DNA of 64,000 nt from Pseudomonadales bacterium (GTDB taxonomy: Bacteria; Pseudomonadota; Gammaproteobacteria; Pseudomonadales; UBA7239), in assembly GCA_028280345.1 (NCBI GenBank), contig JANQLY010000006.1, forward strand, positions 1 through 64,000, in the 5' to 3' direction. The notes beneath the pieces were generated by a model, which worked only from the letters and a program-made list of their open reading frames with translations, searched no databases and was not told where the DNA came from. Position 1 is the stretch's first letter, and each line of letters starts with the position of its first letter. Of the stretch, positions 45,621 through 54,124 are shown in pieces. Both the position numbers and the translations under genes were made by a program.

Positions 45621-46232
45621 ATGCGACACATAAACCTGACACCGCTTTTGTTTCTGTTTATTTGCTCAACCATTAATGCAGCAACCAACTACTACGTCAA
45701 CTACACCTGCGAAGTGGACAGTGGCACCTCCGGTGACTCCTCCTGGAGTTCAGAGGTCTGCACTCCTGTCTCATCGGTACCCTCCAGTGCTTTACCGGGT
45801 GATCATATTCATTTTCAAATGATATCCTGCACCGGTAATCCTGTATGCAGCGGGGTCGATCTCAATGTCTCGGAAAATGCTATCGATATTTATGCCGCAG
45901 GCAATACTGGACAAACCATCAAGACACTGACTTTTGGTAACAATGCTTTTGGCTCTGCCAGTGCGGACTTCCCGGACGTTTTTTTCTGCTTCCCCGGGCA
46001 TTTTTTTTGCCGCACAAGCATCAACTATGAGTCTTATACTATACCGGCAGTTTCTACAGACAGTGACAGCGATGGTTTTATTGATAGTAACGACAACTGC
46101 CCGGAGCACATCAACCCGGATCAGCTGGATATGGATAACGACACAATTGGTAACGCCTGCGACAGTACAGAAGGCAATTTCACCGTTGATGGAACCTATA
46201 AAGGCACTGTTCAGAAACAGGTGACTCAATAA
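45621..46232 (+). CDS. Secreted TSP3-repeat protein, cysteine-rich
   Basis: Unrecognised exported protein of 203 residues. It has a signal peptide (LTPLLFLFICSTINAA) and a cysteine-bearing N-terminal domain with paired Cys in TCEVDSGTSG and SCTGNPVCSG. A C-terminal thrombospondin type-3-like calcium-binding segment follows (DSDSDGFIDSNDNCPEHINP, then DQLDMDNDTIGNACDS). It ends YKGTVQKQVTQ. Another window protein (55705-56577) has the same order and a similar end. AAGGAGAG lies 12 bases before ATG 45621. Function is unknown; an extracellular location is likely. Confidence 0.7.
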   Translation: MRHINLTPLLFLFICSTINAATNYYVNYTCEVDSGTSGDSSWSSEVCTPVSSVPSSALPGDHIHFQMISCTGNPVCSGVDLNVSENAIDIYAAGNTGQTIKTLTFGNNAFGSASADFPDVFFCFPGHFFCRTSINYESYTIPAVSTDSDSDGFIDSNDNCPEHINPDQLDMDNDTIGNACDSTEGNFTVDGTYKGTVQKQVTQ

Positions 46233-46251
46233 TCTTCTATCTATAAAGCTT

Positions 46252-46698
46252 TCATACCGGTCGCTTTAACACCATTGTCGCTACCTTATACTCGGCGACC
46301 AGCTCCCCGTGTTGATTTATCAACTGATTCAACGAGGTAACGATACCCCTGTCCGGCTTCGATTTTGATTCACGGTGTTCAACCACTTCCGTTACGAGTC
46401 GCACGGTATCACCGGCAAAAATCGGTTTTGGAAATTTAATATCATTCCAACCCAGTGCCGCAATCGCAGCCACATCATCATCCATAATGGTATGAGTCAG
46501 GCGGATACCTACCGCAAGATTGTGCGTGCTCGCTGAAAACAAACCACCCACCGGGGTATTTTTTGCCAGCTCTTCATCAAGGTGAAACGGCATTGGATCC
46601 CATTTCGCCGCAAATTCCTTGATCTCTTCAGCCGTGAACGTATAGGTCTCGGTGGATTCAGTACGGGAACCCAGCGGCATATCTTCAAAATATTGCAT
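46252..46698 (-). CDS. MaoC-like hotdog-fold hydratase/dehydratase
   Basis: Protein of 148 residues with the MaoC (R-specific enoyl-CoA hydratase-like) hotdog pattern. It starts YFEDMPLGSRTESTETYTFT, carries the catalytic Asp and His in KWDPMPFHLDEELA, and continues with the conserved GGLFSASTHNLAVGIR helix and WNDIKFPKPIFAGDTVRLVT. It is expected to hydrate an enoyl-CoA or dehydrate a hydroxyacyl-CoA. It is the last gene of a three-gene minus-strand unit (SDR, GMC oxidoreductase, MaoC) whose promoter region has putative TetR operators. It could act after the paired acyl-CoA dehydrogenases of the other locus. Confidence 0.9.
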   Translation of the reverse strand: MQYFEDMPLGSRTESTETYTFTAEEIKEFAAKWDPMPFHLDEELAKNTPVGGLFSASTHNLAVGIRLTHTIMDDDVAAIAALGWNDIKFPKPIFAGDTVRLVTEVVEHRESKSKPDRGIVTSLNQLINQHGELVAEYKVATMVLKRPV

Positions 46699-46712
46699 AA
46701 CGTTAACGGTTA

Positions 46713-48305
46713 CTAATTATTTAAAATATAATCGGCACATTTTTCCGCAATCATCACGCAAGCCGCATGCGTATTACCGGATACAACTTCCGGCATAATC
46801 GATGCATCGGCTACGCGCAGGCCCTCAATGCCATGTACTTTTAATTGCGCATCAACCACCGCCATGTCATCGCTACCCATTTTGCAGCTACCGGCCAGGT
46901 GATGAACCGGATCGCCGGTATCGCGGATATAGTTGAGAATATCTTCATCACTTTCTATCGCAGAGCCTGGACCCAATTCCTCTCCACCATAAGATTGCAA
47001 TGCAACTTTGGTGAAAATATCACGGGTTTTACGAAACGCATCAATTGCTACTTTCTGGTCGTTTTCTGTTTCCAGATAATTCACCAGAATATCAGGCTTT
47101 GCCTGCATATCAGACGATGTGATATGGGTAGAGCCGCGACTTGTCGGGCGCAAATTGCACGAGGCAATCGTAATACCTTCAATCGGCACCATATTACCCT
47201 TGGCATCTTTCTCACTCGCTGCCGGTGCAAAATGAATTTGCGAGTCAGCTCGTGCTACGCTATCGGAAGACTTATAAAACACCGCCACCAGTGCAGCCGG
47301 GTTCGATAGAAAACCCTCCTTTTTAAACAGATAGCGAAACAGGTTTTTAATCATACGCAGCGGTTTGGCTTCGCTGTAATAGGTATCACCACTGGATACA
47401 CTGCGAATCAGGTAGGCATTCCAGTGATCGTGCAGATTCTCACCCACTCCAGGCAATTCATGCACCACGTCAATCCGGTGTTTTGCAAGTTGTTCCGGGT
47501 CGCCGATACCGGAAAGCTCAAGAATCTTCGGTGAGTTAATTGCACCACCACAAAGTACGACTTCTTTCTTCGCAGTCAATGTGGTTTTTTGTCCTTTAAT
47601 CTCACACTCTACACCCGTGACTTTTTTATTATCTGTCAGCACCTTGCTTACATTGGCAAACGGAATCACCGTAAGGTTTGCCAGATTTTTTCCTTCACCT
47701 AAAAATGCTGTGGCACTGCTCCAGCGTTTGCCATTTTTAATATTGTGGGGGAAATAACCTACGCCTTCCTGAGCTTCTGCGTTGATATCATGATTGCGTG
47801 CATGGCCGCAGTCTTCTGCGGCGCGAATAAAATCTTCACAGATTGGAAATTCGTTTTTAACATTGCCTACCCACAGCGGTCCACCGCTGCCGTGAAAATG
47901 GTCATCACCATTTTCATGATCTTCCGAGCGTTTGAAATACGGTAACACATCTTCAAAAGCCCAGCCATCATTACCTAACTCGGCCCAACGGTCGTAATCT
48001 TCTTTTTGACCACGCACATAGACCATACCGTTAATCGCACTGCAACCACCGAGTACCTTACCGCGGGGTAAATCCACTTTGCGGTTATTGAGGAACGGTT
48101 CATTAACCGTTGTATAGTTCCAGTTGTTGTCATGTTCCTTCAGCAAAAACGCAAAGCCAAGGGGAATATGCAGCATGAGGTTTTTTGCCGGGCTACCCGC
48201 CTCAAGCAAGGCAACCTGCAAATTACTACTTTGTGCAAGACGATAAGCGAGTGCACAGCCAGCCGAGCCCGCACCCACTACAATCACATCATATTCCTGA
48301 TTCAT
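46713..48305 (-). CDS. GMC-family FAD-dependent oxidoreductase
   Basis: Flavoprotein alcohol oxidoreductase of about 530 residues of the choline/alcohol dehydrogenase group. The N-terminal FAD motif is DVIVVGAGSAGCALAYRLAQ. Both GMC signatures are present, one as GKVLGGCSAINGMVYVRGQK and one as VVLCGGAINSPKILELSGIG. The catalytic His lies in VSGNTHAACVMIAEK near the C-terminus. It oxidises an alcohol with electrons passing to FAD and then oxygen or a quinone. I start at ATG 48305; a GTG lies 9 bases upstream. It sits between the SDR (34-base gap) and MaoC (14-base gap). Substrate is unassigned. Confidence 0.92.
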   Translation of the reverse strand: MNQEYDVIVVGAGSAGCALAYRLAQSSNLQVALLEAGSPAKNLMLHIPLGFAFLLKEHDNNWNYTTVNEPFLNNRKVDLPRGKVLGGCSAINGMVYVRGQKEDYDRWAELGNDGWAFEDVLPYFKRSEDHENGDDHFHGSGGPLWVGNVKNEFPICEDFIRAAEDCGHARNHDINAEAQEGVGYFPHNIKNGKRWSSATAFLGEGKNLANLTVIPFANVSKVLTDNKKVTGVECEIKGQKTTLTAKKEVVLCGGAINSPKILELSGIGDPEQLAKHRIDVVHELPGVGENLHDHWNAYLIRSVSSGDTYYSEAKPLRMIKNLFRYLFKKEGFLSNPAALVAVFYKSSDSVARADSQIHFAPAASEKDAKGNMVPIEGITIASCNLRPTSRGSTHITSSDMQAKPDILVNYLETENDQKVAIDAFRKTRDIFTKVALQSYGGEELGPGSAIESDEDILNYIRDTGDPVHHLAGSCKMGSDDMAVVDAQLKVHGIEGLRVADASIMPEVVSGNTHAACVMIAEKCADYILNN

Positions 48306-48339
48306 CGTTACCACTCTTTAACTACATTCACTTTGCTGG

Positions 48340-49131
48340 CTAATCTGTCGGTGCCAGCCCATACAGCTCATCAACGCCAAAGCGCTTGCCGGCAGAGAAA
48401 CCTCCATCAACGGTCATCGCACTACCGGAGACAAATGAGGCTTCATCCGAGGCAAGAAACGCAGCGACATTGGCCACTTCGCGTGGAGTACCCATACGTC
48501 CCAACTGGTGTGCGCCATCAACCCGGGCGCGCATACCCGGATCTTCAATTGCAGCAGACATTGGCGTTTCAATAAAGCCCGGACAAATCGCATTCACACG
48601 AATGCCCCAGCGCCCGTAGTCAATCGCCATGTTCTTACTTAACAGCACCACCGCACCTTTCGACGCATTATAGGGCGCGGTAAACTCCTGCGCCTCGAGA
48701 CCCTCAACACTCGCAATATTCATAATCGATCCGGAGCGCTGCTCCATCATAATCGGTAGCGCATGGCGACACGCGAGGAATGTACCGTTGAAATTAATAT
48801 CCATAGTGCGATCCATTTCTGCCGGGTCACAGAGATGCACCGAACCCACACCGGCCACCCCCGCGGAATTCACCACAATATCAAGGCAACCTAGTTCACT
48901 GTGGGTCTTTTCAATCGCCGCCTTTAATGCGTCATCATCAGTCACATCCCCTTCAATAAACAGACACTTCGGTTGCTGCTTAACCGCTTCTGCCCAATCG
49001 CCTTCGCTGCTATCGGCAAGATCAAAACCCACCACAATCGCACCGTCTTCCACAAAACGCAGCGCACAAGCCGCACCAATTCCCGAAGATGAGCCTGTGA
49101 CAAAAGCCACTTTACCTGCGAGTTTTCCCAT
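48340..49131 (-). CDS. SDR family oxidoreductase
   Basis: Classical SDR of 263 residues with TGSSSGIG near residue 12. An acidic residue ends the second strand (VVGFDLADS), implying NAD(H) preference. It also shows NSAGVAG, the catalytic Ser in MNIASVEGLEA, Tyr/Lys in APYNASKGAVVL, and VDGGFSAG. It resembles hydroxysteroid or hydroxyacyl dehydrogenases, though substrate cannot be fixed. AGGGGA precedes ATG 49131. It is the first gene of the SDR-GMC-MaoC unit. The putative operator at 49221 is 90 bases upstream, and tetR is divergent. Confidence 0.9.
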   Translation of the reverse strand: MGKLAGKVAFVTGSSSGIGAACALRFVEDGAIVVGFDLADSSEGDWAEAVKQQPKCLFIEGDVTDDDALKAAIEKTHSELGCLDIVVNSAGVAGVGSVHLCDPAEMDRTMDINFNGTFLACRHALPIMMEQRSGSIMNIASVEGLEAQEFTAPYNASKGAVVLLSKNMAIDYGRWGIRVNAICPGFIETPMSAAIEDPGMRARVDGAHQLGRMGTPREVANVAAFLASDEASFVSGSAMTVDGGFSAGKRFGVDELYGLAPTD

Positions 49132-49220
49132 CGTATTTCCCCTGTGTCCCGTTCGCTCAACAGCCTGCGGATATTATCCGAATCAGCTGAAATCGATATA
49201 GATATATTGCTATATTTAAA

Positions 49221-49234
49221 TATACTACAGTATA
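49221..49234. promoter_or_regulatory. Putative TetR operator (SDR side)
   Basis: Perfect dyad TATACTACAGTATA, 90 bases upstream of the SDR gene, in the 250-base divergent region shared with tetR. An additional half-site CAGTATA is at 49242-49248. It has the same 14-bp consensus as 25648-25661 and 49346-49359, differing only in the two central bases. Confidence 0.7.
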
Positions 49235-49345
49235 AGTTTGGCAGTATAAGTACTGTTCGCAAACCCTGCCCGGGTCATGCACACCTTGCCATAACCCGGT
49301 CATCGCAACTGCCTATTACCTATGGAACAGCACATAATATACACG

Positions 49346-49359
49346 TATACTCCAGTATA
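49346..49359. promoter_or_regulatory. Putative TetR operator (autoregulatory)
   Basis: Perfect dyad TATACTCCAGTATA located 22 bases before the tetR start codon, suited to autorepression. The flanks extend the match to the catabolic-arm site at 25.65 kb (CGTATACTNNAGTATATTA in both). The TATACT half could itself be the -10 element of tetR. Confidence 0.72.
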
Positions 49360-49381
49360 TTAACTAGAGAACAGGTAACGC

Positions 49382-50032
49382 GTGAACGAATCAGCTTCCG
49401 GAAAAGATAGCTCCGCCGACAAGGCCGACGACAGTGGTGTAAGCCGTATCGAGCGCCGCAAGCTTGAATTCCGTGACAAGATTACCAGTGCTGCCACCCG
49501 CTTATTTGAGCAAAATGGCGTGGCAGAAACCAGTGTGGCGTCAATCATCAAGGAAGCCGACATCGCCCACAAAACCTTCTTTAATCACTTTCCCACCAAG
49601 GACCACTTGCTGCTGCATATTGCGAGCACCTTCAGTGGCAATGCCTATGAGGTATTCCGTGAGGGATTTAAAAAGCAGACCGATCCGAGAAAACGCATTG
49701 AGTACTGCCTTGTTAACGTGGCAAAAGCGCTGGATGCCGTGAGCCCCCACTACAAGGAATTATTAAACTTCTATCTGATCAGCGGTACGGGCTCCAATGA
49801 TCTGCGCCGCGAGCAACAGGAACAATTTACCGCAGTGATCCATGAAATCATTAGCGACGCAAAGTCCCAGGGGCTACTGCAGGAAGGCAATACGGTGGAG
49901 ACCTACACCGATATTGTGGTGGGCATTTGTGTCTCCACGTTGCTGAACTGGAGCCTTGAGAAAGATTTTCCCATCGTGGCGAAAATGAAGCTTGCGATCA
50001 AATTTATCAATAACAGCATTTTTGTAACCTGA
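49382..50032 (+). CDS. TetR family transcriptional regulator
   Basis: Protein of 216 residues. After a polar N-terminal tail of about 30 residues comes the TetR helix-turn-helix: ITSAATRLFEQNGVAETSVA, SIIKEADIAHKTFFNHFPTK, then DHLLLHIAS. The remaining ~130 residues form the variable ligand-binding/dimerisation domain. The start codon is GTG at 49382, with AGG 7 bases upstream. It is divergent from the SDR-GMC-MaoC unit and upstream of a flavin monooxygenase. A perfect palindrome lies 22 bases before its start and recurs in two other catabolic promoter positions, so it is probably an autoregulated repressor released by a pathway intermediate such as an acyl-CoA. The ligand is unknown. Confidence 0.92.
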   Translation: MNESASGKDSSADKADDSGVSRIERRKLEFRDKITSAATRLFEQNGVAETSVASIIKEADIAHKTFFNHFPTKDHLLLHIASTFSGNAYEVFREGFKKQTDPRKRIEYCLVNVAKALDAVSPHYKELLNFYLISGTGSNDLRREQQEQFTAVIHEIISDAKSQGLLQEGNTVETYTDIVVGICVSTLLNWSLEKDFPIVAKMKLAIKFINNSIFVT

Positions 50033-50188
50033 TACCCCTGTATCTCAGAGTTGAATCCAGGGTTATAAATGTCGCAAAATATCAAGTTTGAGCGCTTGTA
50101 CAACATTTCACCACTGGCGCCCTGCTCGTAATATGCAGCATCAAAATTTAGCACTGTAACGTTTAACCATTTAGCACTGGAGTTTCTT

Positions 50189-51706
50189 ATGGCTGGTGAC
50201 AAACAGAACCCCTCGGTTGTAATCATCGGTGCCGGCATGACCGGTATTGGCCTTGTAATCAAACTGCGCGAAGCCGGCATCAGAGACATTGTGATGCTCG
50301 AAAAGGCCGACTCCATCGGCGGCACCTGGCGCGAGAATACCTATCCCGGTGTGGCCTGCGATGTACCTTCCCACGCCTATACCTACTCGTTTGAGCCAAA
50401 CCCGGACTGGAGTGATTTCTTTGCCTGTGGCGCAGAAATTCACAAGTACTTTGAGAAAGTCTATTACAAGTACGGCGTAAATCACGACACACACCTGAAC
50501 GAAGCGGTCACCAGTTGTGTGTATAACGACGACACCGAAACCTGGACAGTCAAAACCAGCAAGGACAACACCTACGAAGCCGACCTGCTGTTCTCCGCTG
50601 CGGGTATTCTGCATAAACCGGCCTACCCGGACATTGAAGGTCTCGACAGCTACCAGGGCATTGCCATGCACTCAGCGCGCTGGGATCACAGTGTGGATAT
50701 GAAAGGCAAACGCATTGGTGTCATTGGCACCGGTTCCAGTGCTGCGCAGTTAATTCCTGAACTGATTGATACCCAGGGCACTGATGTCACTGTCTTCCAG
50801 CGCACCGCACAGTGGATTGTCAAAACCGAAAATAAGCCCTACAGCGATGCAGACAAGGACCGTTTCCGTGAAAAGCCTTCGCGCATGCAGCGTATCCGCA
50901 ATATCGCATTAACCATTTTTGAACAGGGTACGACGGCACTCACAAGTGACAGCTGGTGGGATCGCCAGATGCACAAACTGTTTGCATGGAATGCGCGCCG
51001 TTATCTCAACAAGGAAATCAAGGATCCAATACTGCGCTCCAAACTCACACCGGACTACAAGTTTGGCTGTAAGCGCGTGGTGATGAACAGCACGTTCTAC
51101 CCGGCGATTCAAAAATCCAATGCCCACCTCGTTACCGAAGGTATCGATCATATTGAAGCAGACGGCGTGGTAACCAAAGACGGCAAAAAACACGAAGTGG
51201 ATATTCTAATCCTCGCCACCGGCTTTGACCCCGCTGCGTTTATGCGCCCGATGGAGTTCAAGGGTCGCGGCGGTATTTCCATCGACGAAGCCTGGGAAAA
51301 GAAAGTTCAGGCCTATCGCTCTCTGTGTATTCCGCAGTTTCCGAATTTCTTTTTAATGCTTGGCCCGAACTCACCGATTGGTAACTACTCGGTGATTGCG
51401 ATGAGCGAGATCCAGGCCGACTGGGCACTTGCCATTGTGAAGCACTGGCAATCTGACAGACTCGCAACGATTGAAGTCAAACCTGAAGCGGTAGAAGGCT
51501 GGCGTGCCATGCTCAAGTCAAAAATGAGTCACACTGTGTGGGCCAGCGGTTGCCAAAGCTGGTATCTCGATGCCGACGGCGATCCGCTGACCTGGCCTGA
51601 TAAATGGAAAGCCTGGGTCAAGATGATGAAAGAGGTGGATCTGACCCATTTTGTTACCGGCAACAGCAAAGCCGCACAAAAGGATGAACCTGCCAAAGCG
51701 GCTTGA
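50189..51706 (+). CDS. Baeyer-Villiger-type flavin monooxygenase
   Basis: FAD/NADPH-dependent monooxygenase of 505 residues. It has an N-terminal FAD motif (VVIIGAGMTGIGLVIKLREA), the GGTWRENTYPGVACDVPSHA segment typical of Baeyer-Villiger monooxygenases, and the fingerprint YQGIAMHSARW, which matches FxGxxxHxxxW except for Tyr in the first position. The second nucleotide motif IGVIGTGSSAAQLIPEL follows. Such enzymes insert oxygen next to a ketone, or oxidise a heteroatom, and several act on steroids. It lies 156 bases downstream of tetR, possibly co-regulated. TGGAG precedes ATG 50189. A strong hairpin follows the gene. Confidence 0.9.
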   Translation: MAGDKQNPSVVIIGAGMTGIGLVIKLREAGIRDIVMLEKADSIGGTWRENTYPGVACDVPSHAYTYSFEPNPDWSDFFACGAEIHKYFEKVYYKYGVNHDTHLNEAVTSCVYNDDTETWTVKTSKDNTYEADLLFSAAGILHKPAYPDIEGLDSYQGIAMHSARWDHSVDMKGKRIGVIGTGSSAAQLIPELIDTQGTDVTVFQRTAQWIVKTENKPYSDADKDRFREKPSRMQRIRNIALTIFEQGTTALTSDSWWDRQMHKLFAWNARRYLNKEIKDPILRSKLTPDYKFGCKRVVMNSTFYPAIQKSNAHLVTEGIDHIEADGVVTKDGKKHEVDILILATGFDPAAFMRPMEFKGRGGISIDEAWEKKVQAYRSLCIPQFPNFFLMLGPNSPIGNYSVIAMSEIQADWALAIVKHWQSDRLATIEVKPEAVEGWRAMLKSKMSHTVWASGCQSWYLDADGDPLTWPDKWKAWVKMMKEVDLTHFVTGNSKAAQKDEPAKAA

Positions 51707-51739
51707 TGCGCATAGCTATTAAGTAGTTATCAATACAAA

Positions 51740-51777
51740 GCAATAGAAAGGGCTGCATACGCAGCCCTTTCTATTGC
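51740..51777. terminator. Bidirectional hairpin terminator
   Basis: Perfect 17-bp stem (left arm GCAATAGAAAGGGCTGC) with an ATAC loop, lying between the stop codons of the convergent monooxygenase (51706) and the hypothetical gene (51783). The position and stem strength suit termination from both sides. U-tracts are short. Confidence 0.85.
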
Positions 51778-51782
51778 CTGAT

Positions 51783-52688
51783 TCAATCCTCCTGATTGGA
51801 AAATAGCACATCGAACCAGCGTATATCTTCCGGTCCAAGTTGAGCCTCAGCGTGAAGCTTCGGGTTCTGGTATACATCCTTGTACACATGATAGATAGCT
51901 GTGATAGTGAGCTGTTTCCAACGGGCATTATCTTCACCTGCAAAACTGCCATTTGCAAGATTCGGATCCACCAACGGGTCATGCTCACTCTCGTCTGTAC
52001 GCAAAGTCAGATCCAGCTCTTGCAATACAGGATTAATCACTTTAATCGTCGAGGACTCTGAAAATTGTTGCAGTACGTTTTTCTCGGCATTTTTAATTTG
52101 CTCCTCCAATTGTGCCCGTGTCATTTTTTCACCAGCAGGGCGTAAACCGTATTTACTTAACAAACCAGTAACACCGGGCAACAAAGCTTTTGCCGCAATT
52201 CCAGCCCCCAGTAAGGGGTTAAAAATCGCCGCAACACCGCCTACCAGCAACATACCATAGGTCAGCTTGCTGCCTAATGCATCAATATCATTCGCCAGGC
52301 TTTCAAGGCTACTGACACTCTCCGCCTGATTCTCTGTCGCAATATCACGGGCAGAACTCAGCATCTGCTGTTGCAACGCAACTTCGGCATGCTCATGGGC
52401 AAAATGAAATACTCTACGCTTTGGCAAGTTGTTAACTTCAGGAACACCTTTCGGCAAGCAGCGCATGGTATGTAAAGCAAAGCCGGTTTCCGAAGGTACA
52501 AAGGGAATCACAAAATAGTGTTTTTCATCATATTCAACACTGTAGTTATCCGAGCTTTCTCTGGAAATAAATACCGGTAGGCCGTTAACAACCTCTTTGA
52601 ACATTGACAGGCCATTCTGAACCTCTTCAAGCAGCTTATCGGCAAGCGCACTAACAGATTCAGCACCTTTTTGAAAAAATGACTTCAT
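51783..52688 (-). CDS. Hypothetical protein with central hydrophobic segment
   Basis: Unrecognised protein of 301 residues. The first ~120 residues look soluble and mixed alpha/beta (NYSVEYDEKHYFVIPFVPSE). A glycine-rich hydrophobic stretch follows at about 143-176 (YGMLLVGGVAAIFNPLLGAG, then IAAKALLPGVTGLL), suitable for a membrane-inserting hairpin. The remainder is charged, ending with an Asp/Trp-rich tail. There is no signal peptide. The protein is encoded 23 bases after the gene at 52712-53110 and is probably co-expressed with it. No motif points to a biochemical role. Confidence 0.65.
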   Translation of the reverse strand: MKSFFQKGAESVSALADKLLEEVQNGLSMFKEVVNGLPVFISRESSDNYSVEYDEKHYFVIPFVPSETGFALHTMRCLPKGVPEVNNLPKRRVFHFAHEHAEVALQQQMLSSARDIATENQAESVSSLESLANDIDALGSKLTYGMLLVGGVAAIFNPLLGAGIAAKALLPGVTGLLSKYGLRPAGEKMTRAQLEEQIKNAEKNVLQQFSESSTIKVINPVLQELDLTLRTDESEHDPLVDPNLANGSFAGEDNARWKQLTITAIYHVYKDVYQNPKLHAEAQLGPEDIRWFDVLFSNQED

Positions 52689-52711
52689 AACCTGATTGCC
52701 CTGCGCACAAG

Positions 52712-53110
52712 TTAATCGCGAATCAACTGCCCGGAAAAAACTGCTTCGCTATTAATTTTAACCGTCACCTTGTCACCCTCTTTTGGGTCTTCGATTTCTA
52801 TTTCTTCTTCATGGTAGATGCGCCCCGAGGTATTCTTTTCCGCGGGCAAGGTATACACCTTTACTTCATTTAAAAACACATCCACCGGGCTGTAGCACCA
52901 CTTTTCTTCCAGCTTTAATTCCAGCTCTATCACCCTGCCTTTCTTTTTGTAGCACTTGAACTCAACCTCACCACGCCCCACACCTTCATTGAGCGGAAAT
53001 TTCGCTTCGTATTCCCAGAGCTTTCTATCTCCCAACAAAAAGAGAACCGCGATAACTGCTACCACCCACACCCAAGTGGGCAGATTACTAATAAACTCAA
53101 TCATTTCCAT
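52712..53110 (-). CDS. Hypothetical membrane-anchored protein
   Basis: Unrecognised protein of 132 residues with an N-terminal membrane anchor (WVWVVAVIAVLFLLGDRKLW). The rest is a soluble, strand-rich region of alternating charged and hydrophobic residues (VEFKCYKKKGRVIELELKLE, and later KEGDKVTVKINSEAVFSGQL), suggestive of a small beta-sandwich. GTGGAG precedes ATG 53110. It is the first gene of a probable two-gene unit with the 301-residue protein. The role is unknown. Confidence 0.65.
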   Translation of the reverse strand: MEMIEFISNLPTWVWVVAVIAVLFLLGDRKLWEYEAKFPLNEGVGRGEVEFKCYKKKGRVIELELKLEEKWCYSPVDVFLNEVKVYTLPAEKNTSGRIYHEEEIEIEDPKEGDKVTVKINSEAVFSGQLIRD

Positions 53111-53157
53111 AGCAACGCTCCACGATTATGATTTCAGGACCATTGGTTTTCATGCTT

Positions 53158-54081
53158 TCAAGATAGCGCGCCTTTTTCGCTCGCCACAAACTGCATGGTT
53201 CTCTCCAGTGCGTTCTTATCCACCGGTACACAAAACGCATTAAAGTCGGTGACACCAATGTCTTTCAAGTGCTGTAGCTGTTGCCTCAGCGCTTGCTCGT
53301 CACCAACCATGGCGACATCTTCCGGTGTCGAACCTTCCATTTCCAGCATGCGCTGATAGGACGGCAAATGATTGTACATTTCCATGCTTTTGGCAATTCT
53401 GGCCCGGGCCGCATCCACATCCTGCGTTAGTACAATAGGAAAACCTGCAACAATGCGCGGTGCAGGCTTACCTGCCGCAGTAGCGGCTTTGGTAATAGAA
53501 GGGATGATATGACTTTCGAGGGTCTTCGGGCCCGTCATCCACGTTGTTGTGCCATCGGCCAGACGCCCGGCAATCTCCAGCATCTTCGACCCCAGTGCCG
53601 CCACCAGAACCGGCACCGGTGTTTTCGCGTCGGGCACATTCATCTGCGCATGCACACGAAATTCATCGCCGTTAAAACCGCAAGCCTCGCCGCGCAATAG
53701 CGGCATCAACACCTGCAGGTACTCATTCATATGGCTGGCAGGTTTTGCATAGGAAATGCCGTACATATCTTCAATCACAAGCTTGTGTGACAAGCCCAGC
53801 CCGAGCTCAAAACGTCCCTGCGTTGCCGCACTTGCTGTCAATACTTGCAACGCCAGTGCCGTCGGATGGCGCGGATAGCTCGGTGTCACCGCAGTGCCCA
53901 AACGAATGTTTTCTGTTTCACGCCCGGCAATCGATAACAGGGTAATCGCATCAGTACTAAACACCTGTGCCATCCACGCCTGCTCATAACCCAGAGCCTC
54001 GGCAGTTTTAATTTCCTGCAAAATTTCATCAATACTGGCAATACCATTGTTGTCCATGCCACACATATAACCGAGTTTCAT
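53158..54081 (-). CDS. LLM-class F420-dependent oxidoreductase 2
   Basis: Luciferase-like TIM-barrel oxidoreductase of 307 residues. It shows LGYEQAWMAQVFSTDAITLL, IRLGTAVTPSYPRHPTALAL, GRFELGLGLSHKLVIEDMYG and VLVAALGSKMLEIAGRLADG, a pattern typical of the F420-dependent group seen widely in mycobacteria. It differs clearly from the enzyme at 9109-10122, so this is not a recent duplication. AGGAG precedes ATG 54081. It follows an AraC-type regulator by 43 bases and is probably expressed with it. Cofactor F420 is presumed from family only. Confidence 0.85.
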   Translation of the reverse strand: MKLGYMCGMDNNGIASIDEILQEIKTAEALGYEQAWMAQVFSTDAITLLSIAGRETENIRLGTAVTPSYPRHPTALALQVLTASAATQGRFELGLGLSHKLVIEDMYGISYAKPASHMNEYLQVLMPLLRGEACGFNGDEFRVHAQMNVPDAKTPVPVLVAALGSKMLEIAGRLADGTTTWMTGPKTLESHIIPSITKAATAAGKPAPRIVAGFPIVLTQDVDAARARIAKSMEMYNHLPSYQRMLEMEGSTPEDVAMVGDEQALRQQLQHLKDIGVTDFNAFCVPVDKNALERTMQFVASEKGALS

Positions 54082-54124
54082 TTTCTCTCCTGATTCGTAT
54101 TACTACCGTTTCCGGTTCATTAGC

